Positions 30,888 through 40,438 of a DNA stretch of 47,254 bases are shown here, in pieces; position 1 is the first letter of the stretch; every line of letters starts with the position of its first letter. A model generated the notes under the pieces. It was given only the letters and a program-made list of their open reading frames with translations. It did not search any database and was not told where the DNA came from. The stretch comes from a virus. The DNA lies in IMG/VR virus record IMGVR_UViG_3300037245_000677, positions 1 to 47,254 of that record; one strand, 5' to 3'. The position numbers and the translations under genes were made by a program.

Positions 30888-33800
30888 CGTACTTCACCAC
30901 CCCAAGGACTTACTCCAGGTGCAGGCGTTCCAGCTGTATTGCCTGGTACTACTAGCCCAGATTGTCTTTTTAAGATACTATTGTCGAAAACTAGCCATTG
31001 AGTGCCTGGAATAGCCGTTGTTGTGAAGCTTGTGCCTGCTCCCTCTAACCTGTAATTTGAGCCTGTTACCATTGAAATGAAAGTTACAAACGATGTCAAG
31101 CTACTAGTGTCAAAAGAAATATTCAATGCTTTGATTTTTGCGTTAAGCTCCATGAAGAACACGGTATTAAATACGCCAGATATTTTTATACTATTGTTAT
31201 TATCAGCAAATCGTATTGATGCATCTTGTGCCAAACTTGCCAACCTCCCTGCGTCTTTAAAATGCACGCCATCGATTATGAACAAGCAAGCACCCGAAAA
31301 GTTCAAGCAATGCCTTGTACCAGTGCTGCCATTACCGTCAATTTGCAAGTTCTTCATGGTGAATGCGGTGTTTGCGTTTGCAGTATCTGATTTTGTGAAT
31401 ATACCCAGTAGCCCTGTACCTTGTATAATTACACTATCCTGATTAGCCGAATTTCCCTGTAGTATTACTTGCCCTCCTCCAATTGGATATTTAACATTTA
31501 TTATCGCCGTGGGTGTGTATGTAACCGTTCCAACACCTGTCGCCGTCCACAGGTCTATTATAACATTATGTATCGATATGTCTAGCATTGCAGCAGTATC
31601 TATTGCAAATTGAATAGTTAGAAATGGTGTACCAGTAGTTAATCCATCGTTAGCATCCGACCCTGAAGGGCTAACAAAATATGTGCGGTCTGCTGTTAAT
31701 AACTCTCGTCCTCCACCTCCACCACTTGGAACAGCCCAGTTACCTTGACCGTTCATAAACTCGGTAGATGCATTGCTTAGCTTTTTAAGGAATCCGTGCT
31801 TAGTGGTAGATGAATCGTTTGTTATAACATCAGTTAGTCCTATGTTATCAGCCGTTATATACTCGTGTGATGTTTCTCCTGCATTAACCTGTATCAACTT
31901 AAGAGCTTGCGCTAGATTGGATGAGGGTGTATCTGTTAACCCTAGATAGGTTGTTATGCCGCTAGAACCTGCTGCGCCACCTGATATTGTATTAGGATCA
32001 AGACCTCTTAAATCTCTATAACCTTGTGTATCATCATATGTGAATGTAGTTCCTGATTTCCTGAATGTAAATCTTGCAATCAAGAATGCAACACCTTTAT
32101 ATTCGCTTGGTATATCGTATACAGTATAGTTTAAAGCATCTGAAATCGCTGAATCCAATTGTACATAACTACCTATTGGAAGGTTGCATAATATATGGGA
32201 TAGTTCTCCCGACTTATTGCATATTCCCCATACTACAATACTAAAATATCTATTATTTAAAGTATCACCATTAGCATCATCGGTTAAATCATTAAGATTA
32301 TCGGTAGTTCTCCATGGTGTAACAGGATCATTAATAACATGTATATCATCACCTATCGACATATCTTGTACTGGATAATCATGTAGATGTAGTTGGAATA
32401 CCTTACCTGCCGTTACTGATACGAATACATCACTAACTCCACCTGTAACCGTTAATGAACCTTCCGTTCCTGATTCCCAACCTGCACCAAAAGCCCTTAT
32501 TCGTCTTGTTATATGTGTTAAATGTCCTTGGAATGTAGTTGTATCTTCAATCTCATCATTTACGTTCTGATTAGCTAATGCACCTGCTGATTGTGTCATT
32601 GATGCAGACCATAGCGATATATGTGCTATCTTTATATGTTGAGCTACTGGAAAATCACTAGTTGATAATGCCAGCACCTTAGCTGTCTTAAGAATATAAA
32701 CAAAGTTCTCTTGTGGGTTTTCATCTGTACCAGGAGTTAATATTATAGTTGCCCCAGGGTCAGTATCTAACATTGTGAATCCATCACTAAACATCATAGT
32801 TTCGTCAGGGTGTCCGTTTGTAGGGGTTAATGTACCAGTTACGGTTGCACCGTCAGATGTTATTCTAAAGTCAAAGGATTCTCGCATTACACCATTCCAG
32901 AAGTTAGTAATAGTGTCTATCGCTTCGCCTTTTACATCAACAACCAATACCCCATCTGGTGCGGTTGCTGCATTAGCGATTCCACCAATTTGAACAGGAT
33001 AGTCGGGAAATTGAGGTTTAACATTAGTAAGACCTCCTGCTGTTGTAGGACTGCCCCATATATTATCTCCGTTAGAGAACATGGAAGTATCAATGCCTCT
33101 TGCTTTACCGAATTTTGTAGCAATTCCTAATTGTCCTGATGGTATATCCATTGTCGTAACCCAAACATCACGAGTAAAACCGACGTGCGTGTCGAATATT
33201 GCTTTTTCTATATGAGGTAATTGGTTCGTTGCTCCACCTACAGGATGAACAACTCTACCATCATCTATCTGAGAACCTGTTGCATTCCAGACTAAAATAT
33301 ATATTTCCTGTCCTATTTGTAATACAGGTCCTAACCCAGTAACTATATTAAGTGTAAAGTCTGTTCCGTTCCAATGTATAGTACCCTCAGCAGTACCAGG
33401 AGTTGCAGGAGTAGTATCAAATATTAATTGTCTTATATCTTCTATTCCGAACTCACCCATACTTAAATCGCCTTGCATAGGGTCATTGCTTGCATCAAGT
33501 TTAAGATAAGTTGTATCGAGATTAGTTATATCAGATATTGGAATACCACTATCTTTGATTAACTTTCCTGTCACATCATCATAAGTTGCTATGTTGTTAT
33601 CTACAGCACCGTTAGGACCTGTTACATCACCTATAGCACCTGTGTTTGCAAGAGGTTCCCATGCGTTATTATTATAACCGTAAAGAGTAGTACCATCAAA
33701 TCTAAGTCCATGAACACCACCATTTAAATCATTGCTTGATATACTATCAAATATATGCTGAGTTAAAGTATTACGTTCTACTAAAGAATATAGATTTAAA

Positions 33801-33952
33801 GCTGAATTAAAATCGCCTATCTTAATCTTATTAGTGCCTGATTTAACATACCAAGTACTACCAATAGGAGTAGATTGCTCGATAATATCAACACCATTGT
33901 ATTGCTGTTTAAGTGCGCTAATAAAATCAGTTTTGTTTTTCTTTACTATCAT
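30884..33952 (-). CDS. Tailspike/fibre with C-terminal beta-helix
   Basis: A 1022-residue receptor-binding protein. The N-terminal part (~1-250) is a fibre with TG-rich repeats. A central domain includes the GVAFLIARFTFRKSGTTFTY and YRDLRGLDP features seen in many fibre proteins. A Gly-rich linker (SGGGGGRE) precedes the C-terminal domain (from about 755) starting YFVSPSGSDANDGLTTGTPF, with repeated short strands ending in IQGTGL and MKNLQIDGN. This is the pectate-lyase-type parallel beta-helix of tailspikes. It would bind or degrade surface polysaccharide. Confidence 0.7.
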   Translation of the reverse strand: MIVKKNKTDFISALKQQYNGVDIIEQSTPIGSTWYVKSGTNKIKIGDFNSALNLYSLVERNTLTQHIFDSISSNDLNGGVHGLRFDGTTLYGYNNNAWEPLANTGAIGDVTGPNGAVDNNIATYDDVTGKLIKDSGIPISDITNLDTTYLKLDASNDPMQGDLSMGEFGIEDIRQLIFDTTPATPGTAEGTIHWNGTDFTLNIVTGLGPVLQIGQEIYILVWNATGSQIDDGRVVHPVGGATNQLPHIEKAIFDTHVGFTRDVWVTTMDIPSGQLGIATKFGKARGIDTSMFSNGDNIWGSPTTAGGLTNVKPQFPDYPVQIGGIANAATAPDGVLVVDVKGEAIDTITNFWNGVMRESFDFRITSDGATVTGTLTPTNGHPDETMMFSDGFTMLDTDPGATIILTPGTDENPQENFVYILKTAKVLALSTSDFPVAQHIKIAHISLWSASMTQSAGALANQNVNDEIEDTTTFQGHLTHITRRIRAFGAGWESGTEGSLTVTGGVSDVFVSVTAGKVFQLHLHDYPVQDMSIGDDIHVINDPVTPWRTTDNLNDLTDDANGDTLNNRYFSIVVWGICNKSGELSHILCNLPIGSYVQLDSAISDALNYTVYDIPSEYKGVAFLIARFTFRKSGTTFTYDDTQGYRDLRGLDPNTISGGAAGSSGITTYLGLTDTPSSNLAQALKLIQVNAGETSHEYITADNIGLTDVITNDSSTTKHGFLKKLSNASTEFMNGQGNWAVPSGGGGGRELLTADRTYFVSPSGSDANDGLTTGTPFLTIQFAIDTAAMLDISIHNVIIDLWTATGVGTVTYTPTAIINVKYPIGGGQVILQGNSANQDSVIIQGTGLLGIFTKSDTANANTAFTMKNLQIDGNGSTGTRHCLNFSGACLFIIDGVHFKDAGRLASLAQDASIRFADNNNSIKISGVFNTVFFMELNAKIKALNISFDTSSLTSFVTFISMVTGSNYRLEGAGTSFTTTAIPGTQWLVFDNSILKRQSGLVVPGNTAGTPAPGVSPWGGEVR

Positions 33953-33956
33953 TGTT

Positions 33957-35090
33957 TTACCTTATGCGCTTGACTGTCAGGTGAGTAAAAGCAGTATCAC
34001 CTAGTACACGCTCGTTTATACCATAAGTTGTGTCGCTTGATATTGTAATGTAATCGCCAATTGTTAGAGGTATAATATCGTTTATAGCTAGTTGATACGA
34101 TTCATTGTCAAACCTGACATTTAGCGTTGTAGAAACTATAGACCCGTTAATGTTTATCCTTGCTTCTGAATATTGTGAAATCGCTGTAGTAGTTAGACCT
34201 ATAGATGCGCTTGAAGTAATTAGATAATCTCCATCTTGAACGATCGTTATGCGATCTGTATTAGAAACATTGTCATGCATGCCAAAACTATCTTCTACCT
34301 CATTGTTCCAAGATATAGTAGTACCGCTTACTTGGTCTGATGTTCTTGATACTTTGCAATATGGCATCCTAGCAGATGCTTCTTCCACATCGACAGTATC
34401 AGCTTTTTGTATCCAATCCGTCCAATCGCCACTAGACGAATGAAAAGTTCGAGTATACATAGTTGAATTGGTAGCGTGAATTAATATTTGAAAAAATCTA
34501 ATACTACTATGATTAATAGATAGAATAGTAGCAAACGTAGCAGGAAAGTCTGTATTGTCTGTTTGACCACTTTGTTCAAAGTTGCCTGCTTCTATGGTAC
34601 TCTCTGAAACTCTTAAAGGATACGATGCATATGTATTACCATTAGTTGATGTAATTACATGAGTAATCCCGCTTTTCAAGCCGACATTAGTGTTAACCTC
34701 ATTAATAGATGCTTGAACACTTGTTTTGTCAGTTGTATCAAGAGCTGCTAACGAACCGACTTTAACATCGGTTGCTAATTTGGCATTAGTTATAGTGCCA
34801 TCTGGTGGGGTAGAGCCTGTTCCTGCTGCTATAACTATAGCGTTGAACTCTGCCTGTGTATCGCCGAACCCATCACCACCTTGGAAACGACCTATTGCAT
34901 CAGTTCCACTGTCACCTTCCGTAACGGAAATTAAGTTAGTCTTGATGTTATTAATATCAGTTAAATCTTCTTCGCATCGAGAATCGAAATTGCTTTGAAC
35001 TATAGAAAAATCTCCGACAGATTTACCGTATTCGGCTACCTGATCTGAATGGTTAAATGTATAGCCTGCTCTATTTTCTGTTATTGCCAT
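33957..35090 (-). CDS. Tail fibre/needle-like protein with C1q-like tip
   Basis: A 377-residue protein with a helical N-terminal portion, a fibre region (DGTITNAKLATDVKVGSLAA) and a Thr/Ser-rich shaft. The C-terminal ~130 residues (TISWNNEVEDSFGMHD, DRITIVQDGDYLITSSASIG, THLTVKRI) show the C1q/TNF-like jelly-roll pattern used as a trimeric tip. It is encoded between the gp10-like hub and the tailspike, so it is likely a fibre attached to the hub. Confidence 0.6.
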   Translation of the reverse strand: MAITENRAGYTFNHSDQVAEYGKSVGDFSIVQSNFDSRCEEDLTDINNIKTNLISVTEGDSGTDAIGRFQGGDGFGDTQAEFNAIVIAAGTGSTPPDGTITNAKLATDVKVGSLAALDTTDKTSVQASINEVNTNVGLKSGITHVITSTNGNTYASYPLRVSESTIEAGNFEQSGQTDNTDFPATFATILSINHSSIRFFQILIHATNSTMYTRTFHSSSGDWTDWIQKADTVDVEEASARMPYCKVSRTSDQVSGTTISWNNEVEDSFGMHDNVSNTDRITIVQDGDYLITSSASIGLTTTAISQYSEARININGSIVSTTLNVRFDNESYQLAINDIIPLTIGDYITISSDTTYGINERVLGDTAFTHLTVKRIR

Positions 35091-36992
35091 TTATCTCACC
35101 TCTCGTTGTACTAGGAATGTAAAGTCAACACTTAACATGCCTAACGCTGTTGATTCTGTTAGACTTTCTATCTTAATTTGATAATAGCCTACCTTTTTTT
35201 GTTTTACTTTCTTTTTATATAGATTAGGGAAGTCACCTGCTTCATAAGTCCATGTACTATAACTTACTGTGGAATAATCGAATAATGAAGCTGTGAACGT
35301 AGTCCATAACTTCCAGTTTTGTCGTCTATCGTTTCTACTATACAAGTCGGCTGAAACATTATTCCCTTGCTTTAATGCTACAAATACAGACCTGATTAGT
35401 TTAAGATTAGTAGTTGTATTATATGAGAACAACTTACTAGTCCATCTTTTCTCAATTACCTCTACTTCACCCTCATTATCATCTGAGTTAATATCGCCAT
35501 CTGTATTAAAGTCTTTAAATCGACATATAGTACCCTTGTCACTTCTACCCCAATACATAGCACCGTTTATCTCTAGGATACAGTTAGCCTTGAAATCATC
35601 TAATCTGTACCATGCTCCGAATGTTGGGCTACTTTCGTCATAGTCATATACCCATGAGAAATCTAATGTAGGATGAAGAAGCCAATATTTCTTATCAAAA
35701 TCTATGCTTATATACGTATCAAGCTCACCAAGTTCTAATATCCCAAGAACTGCAAGTGAATTAAACTCTATATTCCTATCAATCTTCTCTGATACATTTC
35801 TAACATTGCGCTCATTAAACGGATCAATAGATGTTACTTGGAATACACCTTTTTCAGTTACAAATGTAGGGAAGTTATTCAATTGATCTGTTGCATCATG
35901 TCCGCTTGAACCGATAGCTCCATTTAGCTTTTCATGCCCGAATAATGGATTACCACCATTGTCTATATACTCCCTAGTGTAAATTGATTTCTCTTTTATT
36001 ATTACCAGCCTGTTATATAGGAACGAATAACTCTCTATTGCGTTATTAGCATTCCCCACTATCACAATACCTGTATCAGGGAAGTATGTAGCGTCTAATA
36101 AACCGCTTCTATAGTCGTTATTTTTGAAGTTAATATTACCTGACAAGAATACTCTATTACCCTCTGTTGCACCCCATACAGCGTTTATAGTAGTGTTTCT
36201 GATTAATATATCACGTCCTGCTATGGTCTTGAATGCTGTTATGGTTACATTGTTAGTGGACGTAGGTGTAGGGTCTGTTGGTGCGCCGTGTGGGGCGCTT
36301 CCTGCTGAGAAGTCTATTGTGCCTAGCGTTCTATCTACTGTGAACTCTGTACCCTCTGTGAGCGTTACCCCACTTATATCAATCTCTACTATAGTCGCAT
36401 CTAAATCTTGTAATACTAAGACATATGTCGTTGATACACCATCACCTGTGAATAACTGCGTAAATCCTGCTTGAATCAAATTAAAATCTTCCAATACTGT
36501 TCCGCCACCTGATGGAGGGGTATCAGTTGTACGAATTGGAATATATCCTACAACGTCCTCTACAGTTGTACCATCATAAACAAGATAACTTACACCGTCT
36601 TGGATATAAAGATTATCATTGAAGTTAAATCCTCGTATAGTAACATCTTCTACACCATCGAATATTTCCGTATAGGTCAATGGCTCTATGGTAATATCAT
36701 CTATAGAATATAGTTTAGTTCCAAATGCAAATATATATATAGGACCTGTTGATTTATCATACTTTAATAAACAGTTAATCGAACCAACACCTAAGCTATC
36801 AAATAAAGTTATCCATCCTTTACGACCATCTAAAGCACCTTTATCATCTGATAACATGTTAATAACATCAGGACTTTCTTCTTTGGTAATTTGGGTACTA
36901 TTAGCTGAAATGTTAATTCCCATGAACTTATCAACATTTAATGTGTATTCTTTCTTAATTGGTACTTTCCTTCTATTTGTAGGATATGCCAT
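35091..36992 (-). CDS. P22 gp10-like tail hub/nozzle
   Basis: A 633-residue protein rich in beta strands and Trp/Tyr/Gly repeats (SFLYNRLVIIKEKSIYTREY; DFDKKYWLLHPTLDFSWVY), as in P22 gp10-type packaged-DNA stabilisation proteins, which close the portal and hold fibres. Residues ~165-260 look like an extra domain with a Pro/Thr-rich segment (GAPTDPTPTSTNN). ATG 36992 is chosen because GGTGG lies upstream; a GTG at 37004 would add four residues. Confidence 0.7.
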   Translation of the reverse strand: MAYPTNRRKVPIKKEYTLNVDKFMGINISANSTQITKEESPDVINMLSDDKGALDGRKGWITLFDSLGVGSINCLLKYDKSTGPIYIFAFGTKLYSIDDITIEPLTYTEIFDGVEDVTIRGFNFNDNLYIQDGVSYLVYDGTTVEDVVGYIPIRTTDTPPSGGGTVLEDFNLIQAGFTQLFTGDGVSTTYVLVLQDLDATIVEIDISGVTLTEGTEFTVDRTLGTIDFSAGSAPHGAPTDPTPTSTNNVTITAFKTIAGRDILIRNTTINAVWGATEGNRVFLSGNINFKNNDYRSGLLDATYFPDTGIVIVGNANNAIESYSFLYNRLVIIKEKSIYTREYIDNGGNPLFGHEKLNGAIGSSGHDATDQLNNFPTFVTEKGVFQVTSIDPFNERNVRNVSEKIDRNIEFNSLAVLGILELGELDTYISIDFDKKYWLLHPTLDFSWVYDYDESSPTFGAWYRLDDFKANCILEINGAMYWGRSDKGTICRFKDFNTDGDINSDDNEGEVEVIEKRWTSKLFSYNTTTNLKLIRSVFVALKQGNNVSADLYSRNDRRQNWKLWTTFTASLFDYSTVSYSTWTYEAGDFPNLYKKKVKQKKVGYYQIKIESLTESTALGMLSVDFTFLVQREVR

Positions 36993-36997
36993 ATACT

Positions 36998-37987
36998 TTA
37001 CCACCCATAAGTGTTAATAACAGAGGTTGAACTTTGATCTGATGTATCAGTTATTTGTATATCGTTTAATTCAATATAAGCATCGTTCTTGAAGTTCATA
37101 CTCATACCTGGATCTTCGTCATGCTTTAAGTTGCTTGCTATTAACATTACCAAAGCAGGACACGCTTCATCAGGTAAATCTAAAACGAAATCATCTTGTT
37201 CATTAGGATAATTTTGATTGCCAGGATCTAAGTCTGGAACAACAATAGGATAAGCATAATAATTAATCCTAAACTCACCTTTATCAAAGTAATACAAAAA
37301 TATTCTTTTAGATGATCCGCTATGTGTATCAAACCTAAAATCAGAGTATCCCTCGAATTGCTCCATTTCATGCTTCCATTCAACTTTATTCTTTTGGTAG
37401 AAATCGACTGGTAAATCATAAGGTACATATGGTTCGTATATAGGAAGGTCAGCAGTAGGGAATAAGTCAGCGAATAATGCAACCCATCTATAAGGGTATC
37501 TGTATATTCCGCTAAAGCGTATTCTAACGTCATTATCAAGGTCTACAGCACCTATAGCACCGTTATAGCTAACATAACCTTGACCTGTAGTTGAAACATG
37601 GTTGATGGTATCTAGGATAGTCCATACATCAGTTGCGGTTTCTTCCTCGATGAATATTGTTGCCGTTCCTGCTACTTGGAATGAATATGCTTGTGCGCCA
37701 ATAGAAGAGAATGTTTCATCATTATCTATTGCTATTGTTTCGTGAGTTTCTTCACCGTTCCATGTTCTAGTACCAAGTAAATTATCAGGCATGTTCTGAG
37801 CAATCTCGAATATCTTCTTTATTTTACTACAGCTTCTAGCAACAGTTTTTTGATGCATGTTAATAAGAGGTGGTACAGATATGAAATAATCAGCGACGTT
37901 ATCGCCAACATCAATATCACCTGCATTAGATTTCTCACGCATTAGATTTAAAACTTCGTCTTTAATTCTGCCTACTGTATAACTCAT
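36998..37987 (-). CDS. P22 gp4-like head-tail adaptor
   Basis: A 329-residue protein. The helical N-terminus (~1-60, IKDEVLNLMREKS) and C-terminal parts (~180-320, DLPVDFYQKNKVEWKHEMEQ; LPDEACPALVMLIASNLKHD) match the small podovirus adaptor fold, with a beta-sandwich-like insertion (~75-165, YSFQVAGTATIFIEEE). The adaptor sits under the portal and joins the hub encoded next. Length exceeds P22 gp4 because of the insertion. Confidence 0.65.
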   Translation of the reverse strand: MSYTVGRIKDEVLNLMREKSNAGDIDVGDNVADYFISVPPLINMHQKTVARSCSKIKKIFEIAQNMPDNLLGTRTWNGEETHETIAIDNDETFSSIGAQAYSFQVAGTATIFIEEETATDVWTILDTINHVSTTGQGYVSYNGAIGAVDLDNDVRIRFSGIYRYPYRWVALFADLFPTADLPIYEPYVPYDLPVDFYQKNKVEWKHEMEQFEGYSDFRFDTHSGSSKRIFLYYFDKGEFRINYYAYPIVVPDLDPGNQNYPNEQDDFVLDLPDEACPALVMLIASNLKHDEDPGMSMNFKNDAYIELNDIQITDTSDQSSTSVINTYGW

Positions 37988-37991
37988 ATTA

Positions 37992-38255
37992 TCACCTTAC
38001 TTGAATGTGTCTTAATGCCTTTGAACCTGCTGCTGATATACAATACACAGATTGTGTTACTACTATCTCAGCGTCTATATTAAGTGGATAACCTGTAGTT
38101 ACTAATACATCTGCATCACCTATATATATAATTGCATCTGAATGATTATGTAATATAGTGTCAATACCATTAACATTCATTAAGGTTGCTGTTGCTGCTA
38201 CAGTTAACTCACCATAAACACCTAATACATATCCTAATTGTTTTACACCTGTCAT
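37992..38255 (-). CDS. Small head/tail completion-like protein
   Basis: An 87-residue beta-rich protein (LTVAATATLMNVNGIDTILH, AIIYIGDADVLVTTGYPLN). It is similar in type to small virion decoration or completion proteins with a GDxxVTTxxG core. It is located between the LEM-like gene and the adaptor, all with their own ribosome binding sites. Precise role unclear. Confidence 0.5.
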   Translation of the reverse strand: MTGVKQLGYVLGVYGELTVAATATLMNVNGIDTILHNHSDAIIYIGDADVLVTTGYPLNIDAEIVVTQSVYCISAAGSKALRHIQVR

Positions 38256-38530
38256 GATTGTTTCTCCTTTATTTTAGATATTAAATCATCTGTTGACATA
38301 GTTGCATATTTTGGTATGCCTAGTTTTTTTGCTAATGGATAAAGGTCTTTTATCCTATTTGGTTTTTTGTTAACAATCTTATTAACAGGTTTATTAACAG
38401 GTTTATCCACAGGTTTATTAACAATCTTGGCTTCATTAGGTATTAATTCCTTTAGAATTTCCTGTATATTCCATAATAATCTATGTTCAGGTTTATAACA
38501 TTCTTCTTTAGTTATGTTATGTAAATCCAT
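38252..38530 (-). CDS. Virion-region protein with VNKP repeats and SAP/HeH-like end
   Basis: A 92-residue basic protein. The start at 38530 follows AAAGGTG. Residues ~36-56 are tetrapeptide repeats (VNKPVDKPVNKPVNKIVNKK). The C-terminus (IKDLYPLAKKLGIPKYATMS, then TDDLISKIKEK) has the helix-extended-loop-helix/SAP-like pattern found in small phage head-region proteins. It may bind DNA or other head proteins. The repeats are encoded by 12-bp tandem repeats. Confidence 0.55.
   Translation of the reverse strand: MDLHNITKEECYKPEHRLLWNIQEILKELIPNEAKIVNKPVDKPVNKPVNKIVNKKPNRIKDLYPLAKKLGIPKYATMSTDDLISKIKEKQS
38367..38423. repeat. Five 12-bp tandem units with DnaA-box-like 9-mers
   Basis: 9-mers at 38367, 38379, 38391, 38403 and 38415 (TTGTTAACA, TTATTAACA x2, TTATCCACA, TTATTAACA) are spaced exactly 12 bp. 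Only the unit at 38403 matches the DnaA consensus TTATNCACA. The repeats encode VNKP-type peptide units, which could explain them fully. Confidence 0.5.
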
Positions 38531-38577
38531 TATAATCACCTTTAATTTAAAGGGGCATATTACAGCCCCTATGTTGT

Positions 38578-38961
38578 TTATGCTACTTCGCAACCGTTAT
38601 TTGATTCTATGTACCAACCTGTGCCATCAGATATTAATACTATAGAATCTAGTACTGTACCGAATGTTATAGTTGTGCCATCTTCAAATACTGCTGGTAC
38701 AAGGGTTACTGCTGAATCAACGTTTATAGCCTTGATGGTTATACGCTGTCCTGCCGTCCCTGCTGCTAAAGTTGCTGCTACACCTTGTGTTGTTGCATCT
38801 AGTAGAGCAAGAGTATCTGTTAATGCTATTGCTGGTGTTACTACCGTGTACTCTGTTGCAGTACCAAATACCTGTCCTGTTAAATCACCAGTTACGTCGC
38901 CTGTTAGAGGTCCAATGAACCCTGCTCCTGTACGTATGCTACTTGTTTTTGAATTACTCAT
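38578..38961 (-). CDS. Head decoration/fibre-like protein
   Basis: A 127-residue protein with an N-terminal Gly/Thr-rich anchor (GAGFIGPLTGDVTGDLTGQV) and a beta-rich C-terminal domain ending DGTGWYIESNNG, a motif common in small phage decoration and fibre proteins. It is encoded directly after the capsid gene, supporting a head location. Confidence 0.5.
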   Translation of the reverse strand: MSNSKTSSIRTGAGFIGPLTGDVTGDLTGQVFGTATEYTVVTPAIALTDTLALLDATTQGVAATLAAGTAGQRITIKAINVDSAVTLVPAVFEDGTTITFGTVLDSIVLISDGTGWYIESNNGCEVA

Positions 38962-38968
38962 AATCCAC

Positions 38969-39991
38969 CTACAAACTAGCGATCGATGTTCCGCTTAAGC
39001 CCTTAGAAACCATCAATGTACCCTGCCAAGATGAACCAGGCTCGATTACTTCTCTGCTGTCAGAAGCCCATACTAAAGCACCTGTGTTATTTTCTATGTA
39101 TGATCTTGTAGTTAATTCGCTACGTACTTGATGTACAAATGGACGTGTTTTCTTCATGTAATTAGAATCACATAAGAAGAAGAATGTTGATCCTGCTGTA
39201 GCGCCTGATGGTAAGTTTAGATATTCCCACTCTACAACGGTATAGCGACCAGCGTTAAATACACCAGCTCTATCTGTTGATTCTGGGTTACCTGTTGCGT
39301 TCAATATTTCATAAAGCTTACGTTTTTGAAGCGTATCAGCTCTTGTCAAGCATGGAATTATAATTGTGTCAGGTTGAAGTCCTAATAAATCACCATTAGC
39401 ATCACGTTGACCCTTCATTTGTCCTTCTAAGACAGTTAGACTTTCGTCTGTTAATGTACCATCAAAAGAGTTTGTTTGGTCTTTATAACCTTTTGTCTTG
39501 GATTCATGGTCTATTGCGAATAATGCTCCACCGTCACCAACTTTACTTTGATAAGTAACACCGTCATATACAAAAGTAGTACTTGCTGCGTTCGCTAAGA
39601 AAGCTGCTCCATATTCTTCTATTGTACGATGATAGTTAACTATAATGTCACTTGAATCTTCTATGTTGAATTGATTATCTTGAACCATTCTACGAGAGAT
39701 ACGATACATGTCTAACCAATCGTATTGATTCTCGATTGTCTTTGTCCAGTCGTCCTGTGTCTTAGATTCTGGATAAGGTGCATTCTCGCCACTTGACTTA
39801 AATCTAGAGTTAGACGATGTACGTCCACCATAACCCTCTGCCCAATTGTCTGAGTTCTTATATGGGAAGATTATAGGCATTTTTGAGTTCTTTACAGCAA
39901 GTGATTCCTGCTGTCTTAAATATTGTGCTATAGGAGCATTAAGCTTACCTATCGCTGTACTGTTATCTACTGATCCAGCTAATACTATCAT
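38969..39991 (-). CDS. Major capsid protein (HK97/Mu gpT-like)
   Basis: A 340-residue protein behind AAAGGAG, encoded after scaffold and a small head protein. The long first helix is preceded by an N-arm. The central region (ALFAIDHESKTKGYKDQTN; GLQPDTIIIPCLTRADTLQ) and the final strand (STFFFLCDSNYMKKTRPFV, EVIEPGSSWQGTLMVSKG) match the HK97-fold capsids related to Mu gpT. It forms the icosahedral shell. Confidence 0.8.
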   Translation of the reverse strand: MIVLAGSVDNSTAIGKLNAPIAQYLRQQESLAVKNSKMPIIFPYKNSDNWAEGYGGRTSSNSRFKSSGENAPYPESKTQDDWTKTIENQYDWLDMYRISRRMVQDNQFNIEDSSDIIVNYHRTIEEYGAAFLANAASTTFVYDGVTYQSKVGDGGALFAIDHESKTKGYKDQTNSFDGTLTDESLTVLEGQMKGQRDANGDLLGLQPDTIIIPCLTRADTLQKRKLYEILNATGNPESTDRAGVFNAGRYTVVEWEYLNLPSGATAGSTFFFLCDSNYMKKTRPFVHQVRSELTTRSYIENNTGALVWASDSREVIEPGSSWQGTLMVSKGLSGTSIASL

Positions 39992-40003
39992 AATTACTCC
40001 TTT

Positions 40004-40426
40004 CTATAATACGTCTGATAACGTGTTGACGAAGTGTCCAATAACCTCGGAAGTTGTAGTTACACCATCGGTTTCATCTATCTGGAATACTCCTGCTGTT
40101 TCTGTTCCTGTTATAGCTGTAGCTGCTGTTGTCAATGTAACCACTGCACCTATTAATGATTTAGCTATAGTTGCTGTTGAAGTTACTTTAAACCTCTGTG
40201 TGGTTCTTAATGGTTGAACAAGTATGGTTGGAACGCTTGTTAATCCTTCCCCTTTTTCCATACATATATACTGCTGTGTTCCAGCTGATGTTACTGCTGC
40301 TTTTACTAAGATACCAGATGATAAAGTAAGAATTTCACTTTGAGCATAGTCAGTACCGTTTGTTCCTATTTTTTTCTCTAATGCTTGCACATTAGCTACT
40401 TGATCACTATATTGTTCGAATAGCAT
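40004..40426 (-). CDS. Head protein between scaffold and capsid (decoration-like)
   Basis: A 140-residue, strongly beta-predicted protein (LTLSSGILVKAAVTSAGTQQ; VTLTTAATAITGTETAGVF). It is located exactly where capsid-stabilising/decoration proteins are usually encoded. I cannot name the family with certainty. Confidence 0.55.
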   Translation of the reverse strand: MLFEQYSDQVANVQALEKKIGTNGTDYAQSEILTLSSGILVKAAVTSAGTQQYICMEKGEGLTSVPTILVQPLRTTQRFKVTSTATIAKSLIGAVVTLTTAATAITGTETAGVFQIDETDGVTTTSEVIGHFVNTLSDVL

Positions 40427-40438
40427 TTATTGATCCTT

